DNA of 64,000 bases from Selaginella moellendorffii (taxonomy: Eukaryota; Streptophyta; Lycopodiopsida; Selaginellales; Selaginellaceae), in the NCBI RefSeq assembly GCF_000143415.4, contig NW_003314336.1, positions 248,796 through 312,795 of the forward strand, in the 5' to 3' direction. Made by a program: the position numbers and the translations under genes. Position 1 is the first letter of the stretch, and each line of letters begins with the position of its first letter. The notes beneath the pieces are model-generated. The model had not been told where the DNA came from. It saw only the letters and a program-made list of their open reading frames with translations, and searched no databases. Of this stretch, positions 55,746-64,000 are shown one piece after another.

Positions 55746-56621
55746 TGCTTCGGGATGCCGGAGGTAAACACCGTGGCCTAATGGCCTGATATGGGTACCT
55801 TTACCCCCCCACTTCCATCCCGAAGGGAAGGCCCAAGCCCCTAGGAAGGGCGAGAACCAATGAGCTGCAAGGTACACAAGTGGGGCACCACTCCACATGA
55901 GCCAAGAGCATCACAGTCGATTTCCCTTCCAGAAGTGGGAGCTGCTCTTGAGCACTTCCTTGGGTGGCCACTCTGACACCACCCGAGTCCATGTTCACTC
56001 CCACCCAAGGCCCTTTGGCCCCAGTCTCAACCTCAAGTCAGATCGGAAGCACAACTAAAGAGTTCCTTCAAGACTGCTTCCGGAACCTCACCATCCCTAC
56101 TATAATTTTGGAACCCCCTGCAGCCCCTCCCCCCTCCCCCCTCCCCCCCTTGCTAGGAGACACACGCTTTGGACTTTCACCCCACCACCTGTATTAGTAT
56201 TCGGACTCGGTCTCGGACTCAATATCGGACTTGATCTCGGACTTCACTTCAAACTTGGTCTCAGACTCACTCTCAGACCTGATCTTAGACTTTGTCTTGG
56301 ACTCGATCTCGGACTCAGTCTCGGACTCCGTCTCGAACTCCGTCTCAGACTCAGTCTCGAACTCGGTCTCAGAGTCGGACTCAGTCTCAAACTCGTTCTC
56401 AGAGTCAGACTCAGTCTTGAACTCGGTCTCAGAGTCAGATGCAGTCTCAAACTCTGTCTCAGAGTTGGACTCAGTCTTGAACTCAGTCTCAAACTCGGTC
56501 TTAGAGTTGGTCTCGGACTCGATCTGGGACTCGGTCTCATCCAATGAACTCTTTATCATTTTGGTCATGCTTTCGAGGATCCTTTATCCTTTGACACCTC
56601 AGGGAGTTGGTTTCTTTGGTC
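55746..56621 (-). repeat. LTR family C, inverted fragment
   Basis: The reverse complement matches 57695-58465 (CCCGAAGCAAGT end, CCTAGGAAGGGCGAG, the GAGTCC array at 56205-56545, GAACTCTTTATCATTTTGGT). It abuts a gypsy pol fragment at about 56622 and LTR B at 55745. Confidence 0.65.
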
Positions 56622-57682
56622 CCTAGCTCAAAGTTTCTCATTACATGAGAAACTTTGGTAGAGAGTCGTTCGCATCATCTACTAGCCCTCCGAGGGAAGC
56701 TCGGAGGTAGCTTTGTTAAAATCCTTATTGACACGGGTGATTCGGATAATTTAGTGGCTGCAGATATACTCCGGCAAGCCGGACTAACGGTGTAGCGGTT
56801 GGGTGAACTAAGGACTATAAAGTTTGTTCAAGGTAGCCAAAGCACCGATAAGGTACTTCGACAAGCGAGAGTCGAAGTGGGGATATAGAAAGTAGACATG
56901 AATTTCACCGTGTTGGACATGGCGGGATTTAACGTGATCTTTGGAATGGATTGGTTCAATCGGTTCATGGTAGCTCTGCATGGCCAAAGTAGGAACCTTG
57001 TGGTACTAGCAAATGCCCAAGGAAGAAAATCTAGGGTGGAGGCCCAAGATCTAAAGGTAGGGCAATGCAAGGCCAAAGATTCGTGCCTAAACCTGGTGTC
57101 CACAAGAGGACAACTCACTAAAGGAACCAAGGTAGCATTTTTTTGCTTGCTCTCGGTGAAGAGTGACAAAAAGACGGGAACGGAAGAAGTACCTTTAGTG
57201 ATCCAGCGGGTGTTCGATCAATTCCAGGATACCATCCCAGAGGAGCTACTAGCGCGATTGCCCCCCGCACAACTAATAGAACATAAGATTGAGCTAGTCA
57301 AGGGTGTTGAGGCGGTGGTTTGTCCCCCCTATCGTCTGAACAAAAAAGAACTTGAGGAGCTCAAACGCCAATTAGAAGAGTTGGTGGATAAAGGGTGTGT
57401 TAGGTTAAGCAAATCACCGTATGGGGCACCAATGTTATTTGTGAAAAAGAAAGATGGATCTATGCGTATGTGCATAGACTACTGGTTGCTCAACAAGTAT
57501 ACAAATAAGAACAAGTACCCTTTACCAAGGATTGAGGACCGGTTCGATAAGTTGGGAAAGGCAAAATACTTCTCGAGGTTTGACCTAAGGTCAGGATAGT
57601 ACCAGATCAGGGTAGCAGAGGAAGATGTCGAGAAGACAACCTGTAGGACAAAGTATGGGAGCTTTGAGTTTCTGGTGATGCC
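56622..57682 (+). pseudogene. Gypsy pol fragment: protease and first half of RT
   Basis: Matches 59587-60650 of gypsy-2 at high similarity. Contains a protease remnant (ILIDTGDSDN, where gypsy-2 has TGAS), [10 protein letters not shown], and RT motifs [31 protein letters not shown] and DYWLLNKY, with stops at 56794, 56887 and 57597. It is split by a solo LTR C; a further ~75 bp (LGLCNAPAT-like, ALMNHIFVPYL) follow at 58824-58899. Confidence 0.75.
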
Positions 57683-58823
57683 TGTAAGGAACCAACTCGC
57701 TGAGGTGTTGTAGGCTAAAGGAGCCCCGAAAGCATGACCAAAATGATAAAGAGTTCATCAGATGGCACCGAGTCTAAGATCGAGTCCAAAACCGACTCTA
57801 AGATCGAGCTTGAGATAGAGTCTGGAATCGAGTCCGAGGCCAACTCGAAGACTGAGTTCAAGACCGAGTTCGAGACAGAGTCCGAAATCTGAAATCAGGT
57901 CCGAGACCGAGTCCGAGGTCGAGTCCGAGGTCGGGTCCGAGATCGGGTCCGAGATCGAGTCCGAGATTGAGTCCGAGACCGAATCCGAAGTCAGATCCGA
58001 GATCGAGTCCAAGATCGAGCCAAAGACTAAGTCCAAGTATTAATACAGGTCAAGGGGTGAAAGCCTAAAGTGTGCGTCTCCCAGGGGGGGGGGGGGCTGC
58101 AGGGGGTTCCAAAAGTATAGTAGGGATAGTGAGGTCCAGGAACCAGTTTTGAAGGAACTCTCCAGTGGGGCTTTCAAACTGACTTGAGGTTGGGACTGGG
58201 ACCGAGGGGCCTTGGGTGGGAGTGAGCATGGACTTGGTTGGTGCCGAAGGGGCCATCCAAGGAAGTGCTCAAGAGTAGCTCCCACTCTCGAAAGGGAAAC
58301 CGACTGCGGTGCTCGTGGCTCATGTGGAGTGGTGCCCCTACCATGTGGCTCATTGGTCCTCGCCCTTCCTAGGGGCTTGGACCTTCCCTTCGGGATGGAA
58401 GTGGGGGGGTAGAGGTACCCATACCAGGCCGTTAGGCCACAGTGTTTCGCCCTGGCGTCCCGAAGCAAGTGTTGCATCCGAGACTTGGGATTTAGAGAGT
58501 CCCATGATCAAGTCTTGTGGTACCAAGGGATGTTAGGAACCTGGAAGCTTGGTATACTTGGCTACTTGTGCTTGTGGGGAGTGTAGCCGAACCTTAAGTC
58601 CAGTCTAACTCGGGAGGGGGATTGGGAGAGATTTGGGAATCTGTGGACGGATGGCTAACACTCTGTTGCTCGTGCAGTGAGTAGCTGAAACCAAATAGGA
58701 CCAAGTAGGAGCTGGTACCATAAGCGGGAACCTTGGTGAGGGAACTTAGTAGAAGGCAAGGCAGTGTTGGTCGGATAGACGAGGTAAACTGGCAAATTGG
58801 AAAGGAAAAATTTGTGGCTTACA
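57683..58823 (+). mobile_element. Solo LTR of family C (1,141 bp)
   Basis: Starts TGTAAGGAACCAACTCG, ends TGTGGCTTACA, and is flanked by the 5-bp duplication ATGCC (57678-57682; 58824-58828). It interrupts a reverse-transcriptase frame that resumes exactly after it. It contains a GAGTCC array (57762-58040), a poly-G run and the LTR core shared with families A and B. Confidence 0.8.
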
Positions 58824-58899
58824 ATGCCCTTGGGGCTATGCAATGCACCAGCAACGTTTTTGGCGTTGATGAACCACATCTTTGTACCCTATCTTGGTA
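58824..58899 (+). pseudogene. Gypsy RT fragment after solo LTR
   Basis: Continues the RT of 56622-57682 through MNHIFVPYL, then joins abruptly to Gag sequence of gypsy-2 at about 58900, before the YxDD motif. Confidence 0.65.
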
Positions 58900-59560
58900 G
58901 ATAATGCCAAGTCATGGTGGAGAATGACGAAGGCTACAGAAGGACCGGTGGCCACTTGGGACATGATGAAGGCGAGGATCCGCGCAACATATGTTCCTCT
59001 GAATGCCACTCTGTATCTAAGAGATAAGCTGAGTAGGCTGAAGTAGACTTGAACCATCCAGGAGTATGTGAATGGGTTCATGGCAAAGAGGATACTTGTC
59101 ACAGACATAGGGGATATGGATGCGTTCCATGCCTTTATATAAGGTTTGCAAACCTGGGCTCGCGGTGAGGTGATGTGCTGGAACCCGACCAACTACAACG
59201 AAGCGTTGGATTTGGCCATCAAGGTGCATTTCAATGATAACCTATGAAAGGGGAACGCGACAAGGTCAGGGTCCACATTTAGCAAAGGGGCCAAATCAAG
59301 AAGAACATATAGCAAAGGGAAATTTAAGAAGAGTTTCTCTAAGAATGAGTCCTCAGGGTTCCGGAAGGGCAAATTTGGTGGCCAGCGAGCAAGTACGTGG
59401 GGGAGTCAAGCAAAAAGAGACAAACCTACGGATAAGAAGGTCAAGTCATTTAGCAGCGTGGGAAACAACGTATGCTACAACTGCAGTGAAGCGGGACACT
59501 TTTCAAGGGAATGTCCCTACCCGAAGAAGGCTAGAGCCAATATAGCCATTAAGTCGGGTG
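58900..59560 (+). pseudogene. Gypsy-2 Gag, decayed
   Basis: Gag-like DNAKSWWRMTKATEG, MKARIRATYVPLNATLYLRD and EYVNGFMAKRI with stops at about 59047, 59053 and 59142; a Lys/Ser-rich stretch; then CYNCSEAGHFSREC, a CX2CX4HX4C zinc knuckle (about 59470-59515) in the frame of the protease that follows. The N-terminal part of Gag is missing. Confidence 0.75.
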
Positions 59561-62256
59561 AAGTCCAAATTGAGGTATGTGATCCAGCCCCTAGGTCAAA
59601 GTTACTCATTACACGAGCAACTTTGGTAGAGAGTCGTTCACAACATCTACTAGCCCTCCGAGGGAAGCTCCGGGGTAGCTTTGTTAAGATCCTTATTGAT
59701 ACGGGTGCTTCGGATAATTTTGTGGCTACAGACATAGTCCGACAAGCCGGACTAACGGTGCAGCGGCTGGGCAAACCAAGGACTATAGAGTTTGTTCAAG
59801 GTAGCCAAAGCACCGATGAGGTACTTCAACAAACGAGAGTCGAAGTAGGGACTTGGAAAGTAGATATGAACTTCACCGTATTGGACATGGCGGGATTTGA
59901 CATGATCTTCGGGATGGATTGGTTCAATCGGTTTGTGGTAGCCCTACATGGACAAGGTAGGAACCTTGTGGTACTGGCGAATGCCCAAGGAAGAAGATCC
60001 AGGGTGGAGACCCAAGATCTAAAGGTAGGGCAATGCAAGGCCAAAGATTCATACTTAAACCTGGTGTCCACAAGAGAACAACTCACTAAAGGCACCAAGG
60101 CTGCATTTTTGTGCTTACTCTCGGTGAGAAGTGACAAAAAGACTAGAACGGAAGAAGTACCTTTAGTGATCCAGCGGGTGTTGGACCAATTCTAGGACAC
60201 CATGCCAGAGTAGCTACCGGCGGGATTGCCCCCGCACGACCATTAGAACATAAGATTGAGCTAGTTGAGGGTGCTGAGGCGGTGGTTTGTCCCCCCTATC
60301 GTTTGAACGAAAAAGAACTTATGGAGCTCAAGCACCAACTAGAGGAGTTGGTGGACAAAGGGTATGTTAGGTTGAGCAAGTCGCCATATGGGGCGCCGGT
60401 GCTATTTGTGAAAAAGAAAGATGGATCTATGCGCATGTGCATAGACTACCGGTTGCTTAACAAATATACAAAGAAAAAAAAGTACCCTTTGCCAAGGATT
60501 GAGGACCTATTCAATAGGTTGGGAAAGGCAAAATACTTCTCGAGGATTGACCTAAGGTTAGGATACTACCAGATCAAGGTAGCAGAGGAAGATGTCGAGA
60601 AGACAACCTGTCGAATGAGGTATGGGAGCTTCGAGTTTCTGGTGATGCCCTTTGGGCTATACAATGCGCCAGCAATGTTTTCGGCGTTGATGAACCATAT
60701 CTTTTTACCCTATTTGGATAACTTTGTGGTCATCTATATTGACGACATCCTAATCTATAACGAAACGCTAGAAGAGCATGCCAAACACTTGACAAAAGTG
60801 TTTGAGAAACTAAGAGAACACCAGCTGTATGCTAAAGAGAGCAAATGTGACATTTCTCAACAAGAGGTAAAGTTTCTCGGGCATGTGGTGGGCAAGAACG
60901 GGCTCAAGGTGGACCTGAAGAAGGTCCGAGCGATCCAGGATTGGGAGCGACCATTGAATGTACACGAGTTAAGGGCATTCTTGGGGCTATGCAATTACTA
61001 TCAAAAATTTATCAAACACTATTCGAGAGTAGCCCTGCCCTTAACGGACCAAACGCGAAAAGAGAAGATGGTATGGACAGCAGAATGTGAGGCGGCATTC
61101 GTCCACCTCAAGGGGAAGTTGAGGAAGGCTCCCGTGCTGGCATTACCAGACTTTGGTAAGGACTTTGAGGTAGAAACAGATGCTTCAGACTTTGCGTTGG
61201 GCGCAGTTTTGAAGCAAGACAACCATCCAGTAGCGTTCTTCTCGAAGAAGTTGGACAAGGCTCAATGGAAGTGGCTTGCCCATCAGAAGGAATTGTTTGT
61301 AGTGGTCAAGGCACTCAAGGAGTGGCGACACTACCTTGGGAGACACTTCAAGGTTTACACAAACAATGTGGCAACAAAACACTTCTTGTCACAGCCTGAC
61401 CTGAGGGGAAAACAAGGTCGGTGGGCCAATGCCTTAGCCGAGTTTGATTGCGAGATTCTGTACAAGCCTGGGAAGAGCAACATCGTGGCAAATGCGCTAA
61501 GTCGAAAAGCGAGTTTGAAGTTGACTATATCCAGTGCGACAGCAACCTTTTGGGATGATGTGCGGACCGCATACGAAAACGATGGTCTAGCACAAGAAGT
61601 GTTGCTGAGGAATCTAGAGGCACGGGAAGCTCACCAGAGAGTTGAGCTGCCAACGGAAGAGAAAACGGGCTATGCAGAACGCAATGGACTCATCTATTAC
61701 AAGCAAACGAGGGTGTATGTTCCAGAAGGGGAACTAAGGAAGGTAGCCTTAGAAGAGTGTCATGATGGACCTCTTGCGGTTCACGGCAGAGTGCCCAAGA
61801 CAATGGGTTTACTCAAGAGGAAGTACCACTGGCCAAATATGGCTAAGGATGTCCAAGACTATGTAAAGACATGTCCAGCATGTCAGCAGGTCAAAGCCGT
61901 GACTAAGGTTAGTGGGGGCTTGTTACAAAGCATCCAAATTCCAGATCGTCCGTGGAAATGTCTTACAATGGATTTCATTACGGGAGTTCCCCCAAGCGAC
62001 GGGTTTGATGCGATATTCGTGGTGGTGGATCGATTTTCGAAGATGGCACATTTCATACCCACCACAACGGAAGTGGATGCGGAAGGTGTGGTGAAGGTGT
62101 TTTTCAAACAAGTGGTTCAACTGCGGGGAAAACCAAAAGAGATTATTTCAGATCGAGATAAGATCTTCACTAGTAGGTTCTGGAGAACTCTTCTGGAACA
62201 GTATCTCACCAAGTTGAAATTCAACACAACCTATCACCCACAGATAGGTATTGGGT
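59561..62256 (+). pseudogene. Gypsy-2 Pol: protease, RT, RNase H, integrase (chromovirus)
   Basis: Protease ILIDTGASDN (about 59690); stop at 60193 and a frame change before 60282. The long frame 60282-62256 then holds RT ([29 protein letters not shown] as the YxDD-type site near 60735), RNase H ([26 protein letters not shown], where the family usually has Asp), the H2C2 zinc finger of integrase (HGRVPKTMG...CPACQQ, about 61780-61885) and the integrase core ([32 protein letters not shown]). The frame stops at 62256, before the catalytic Glu, at an insertion. Confidence 0.85.
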
Positions 62257-62307
62257 AATAAATCAAGTTTGATGGCACTAAGATCAAGATAAGATCTTCA
62301 CCAATAG
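62257..62307 (+). other. Start of duplicated integrase segment
   Basis: Non-family sequence (TAATAAATCAAGTTTGATGG) followed by AAGATCTTCACCAATAG, a repeat of 62160-62176. The TRIM inserted into this repeat. After the TRIM the integrase segment GGTTCTGGAGAACTC...CACCCACAGACAGG is repeated (62706-62790). Confidence 0.6.
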
Positions 62308-62700
62308 TGTTAGGCACCAAGTCAGGATAATAGGATAAGGAAAGGGCCCTGCAATCAAGTGATCACCAGTTTAGCCAGTTGGCTTAGGGTGTAAGGGATA
62401 GAATCCTAACATTGGTATCGAAGCCTAGTTCGATTCTTGTGGCTGACGAGTGGGGCAGGAATATTCTAAAGGAATATTCAACATGGTGGATCTAGAGGGA
62501 GAACCAAGGTTTGGTAGACCCTAAGAGAAGGACCATGGTGACCGGAGGGTGGCCTAAGTATGATCGCGGACGATCATTCCTGACGAGGGGGAGGATTGTT
62601 AGGCACCAAGTCAGGATAATAGGATAAGGAAAGGGCCCTGCAATCAAGTGATCACCCCTTTAGCCAGTTGGCTTAGGGTGTAAGGGATAGGATCCTAACA
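62308..62700 (+). mobile_element. TRIM retrotransposon (393 bp), intact ends
   Basis: Two 104-bp direct LTRs (62308-62411 and 62597-62700), each starting TGTTAGGCACC and ending CCTAACA, differing at a few bases. A PBS (TGGTATCGAAGCC, from 62413) follows the first LTR, and a purine tract (GACGAGGGGGAGGAT) precedes the second. Flanked by the 5-bp target duplication AATAG (62303-62307; 62701-62705). The 185-bp interior has no coding capacity. Textbook terminal-repeat retrotransposon in miniature, dependent on enzymes supplied by other elements. Confidence 0.92.
62413..62425 (+). promoter_or_regulatory. PBS of the TRIM
   Basis: TGGTATCGAAGCC, one base after the 5' LTR; close to the initiator-tRNA-Met type TGGTATCAGAGCC. 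Confidence 0.75.
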
Positions 62701-62705
62701 AATAG

Positions 62706-63600
62706 GTTCTGGAGAACTCTCCTGGAACAATATTGCACCAAGTTGAAATTCAGCACAGCCTATCACCCACAGACAGGTATTGGGTAATAAGTGAAGTTTG
62801 ATGGCACTAACACTTCTTGACAAACGGACAAACAGAAAGGGTAAATAGGTAGCTGGAGGATTATTTGCGATGCTATGTCTCAGGAGACCAAACCGATTGA
62901 GTAAGTCATTTGGGACTTGTGGAAATGTTTTATAACAACTCACCACATTCAAGTATTGGGGTGAATCCATGGGAAGTCATCAATGGGCGAGCTATTCAAG
63001 GTCTTGTGGAACTCGGCATGGCTGAGTATCATAGAGAGTTACCTGCAGTGGAGGCATTCACAGCGAAAAGACTCAACATTTGGAATCTAGTGAGGGATTC
63101 CTTGGAACGGGCTCAACAAAGGCAAACCAAGTACATGAACCAGAAGCACCGGGATTTAGAGTTCCAAGCTAGGGAGAAGGTGTGGTTGAACACCAAGAAC
63201 CTTAGGCTACCAAGTGGGATCAGCCGGAAGTTGACCCAAAGGTAAAAATGCATGTATTCCTGTAAATGAATTGATCTTGAGTTCCTTAAGCAGGTTTACA
63301 GGGCTTTACGAGATTGAGGCACGAATCGGTAAAGTGGCTTACTGTCTTCGACTTCCTCGAGAGATAGGGAAGATGCACCTAATGTTCCACGTGAATTTAC
63401 TCAAGCCGTACTTTGAGGATCCACTTTGCAAGGACCAAATAACACCTTTACCTGAGGTTATCCAAGGGGAAGAGGAATACAAAGTTGAGGCCATCCTCAA
63501 TGCGCGCAAGAGCAAGCGACAAGGATGTGAGGTGAGAGAGTTCCATGTGAAGTGGAAAGGATTTCAACACTGCGAAGCAACATAGGAACCAGAGAAGAAC
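62706..63600 (+). pseudogene. Gypsy-2 integrase C-terminus and chromodomain
   Basis: Repeats the end of the integrase core (62706-62790), then, after ~50 bp of foreign sequence, DKRTNRKG-like remnants of QTERVNR..LEDYLRCYV with stops, then MFYNNSPHSSIGVNPWEV and QREKVWLNTKNLRLPSG-type GPY/F region (62925-63241). A GT-AG segment, 63242-63293, looks like an intron; joining across it gives LTQR-FTGLYEIEARIG. The chromodomain follows (about 63478-63590: EYKVEAILNARK, FHVKWKGFQHCEAT) with TAG replacing the conserved Trp of the 'TWEPE' motif. The chromodomain marks a chromovirus and is known in that group to guide insertion to heterochromatin. Confidence 0.75.
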
Positions 63601-64000
63601 CTAGCAAACGCGCAAGATCTAGTGGAGGAATTTCTGCAAGGCAGAACTCTATGTATTTATGCAAAGTTCAATAAAAGTATCAATTTGTGAAGTTGAGCAA
63701 TGGCATATATTGGGACCCGAAGGCGCGCCGGAGGTAAGCTAATTAGCATGGGTTAGATAGGTCGACCAGGCGTAGAGAACTACGCCTAACTCCCCACGAG
63801 GATGTCGAATCCGTAGACGTATTTTACGGAGGTTGGGTTCAAGTCCCAACCCCCTAGTAAAGCAAAGCTAGGTTCAAGTCCCAACCCCATACTAGGGCGT
63901 GGTGGGGTGAGGGGTATAAGGACATCTATATTCCGTTGTCATGGGCTCTTGGCCAGGGAGGCTAACTTAGGCACACCGCTAAGTGGGGGGATGCCCCCGG
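63601..64000. other. 3' tail of gypsy-2, no gene
   Basis: No open frame. Contains AATAAAAG (about 63670) and two copies of GGTTCAAGTCCCAACCCC (63835-63852 and 63871-63888), the first able to form a tRNA T-arm (TTGGG, TTCAAGT, CCCAA at 63833-63849). A 3' LTR start is not evident before the window ends. Confidence 0.45.

Noticed and set aside
63833-63849. A complete tRNA gene around the T-arm-like motif
   Set aside because: No matching acceptor stem or convincing A box at tRNA distance; kept only as a low-interest observation.

Overview
This window holds no recognisable single-copy host gene: almost every base can be assigned to transposable elements inserted into one another. It looks like nuclear DNA of a streptophyte (plant lineage), probably a large, repeat-rich, non-flowering genome. 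The pointers are Ty3/gypsy chromoviruses with an integrase-linked chromodomain, PBS sequences of the initiator-tRNA-Met type (TGGTATC...), a TRIM element, short GT-AG introns and CCCTAAA telomere-type repeats. The species cannot be fixed from the sequence.

The main content is a multi-gene DNA transposon present three times: copy 1 (771-7186, right part only), copy 2 (13484-27389, complete, 13.9 kb) and copy 3 (39259-54516, complete ends but carrying a nested retroelement). It has 24-bp terminal inverted repeats starting AAGCTC and 4-bp target duplications (CTTA, CAAA). Two large genes diverge from a central control region. The plus-strand gene encodes a ~1,030-aa DUF7869-like DDD/E transposase. 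The minus-strand gene, reconstructed here from consistent splice sites, encodes a ~1,640-aa fusion of a ParB-like domain, a helical region, a region resembling a degenerate N4/N6 DNA methylase, basic and acidic linkers, and an FCP1-type HAD domain. Short ORFs lie near each end. All three copies carry nonsense or frameshift changes.

A 22-bp palindrome (ATGGCRTGWGG followed by its inverse) is scattered more than 20 times through each full copy, and I did not see it elsewhere in the window. It fills several 38-54-nt introns of the minus-strand gene, borders a polymorphic 192-bp hairpin and crowds the divergent promoter region. A ParB-like protein encoded beside dispersed palindromes suggests, as inference only, a parS-like recognition system or an intron-generating repeat.

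The rest is LTR-retrotransposon material. LTR family A belongs to a broken gypsy element (9411-12830) and to a second element whose LTR is split by transposon copy 2 (13130-13483 + 27394-28198). Family B is a minus-strand, non-coding element (32606-39258, continued at 54521-54610) whose LTR is split by copy 3; another B derivative is nested inside copy 3 (40101-42348, with a 564-bp assembly gap). Family C is present as a solo LTR (57683-58823) and an inverted fragment (55746-56621). A second chromovirus (58900-63600) is decayed, interrupted by an intact 393-bp TRIM, and contains an intron-like segment in its integrase tail.
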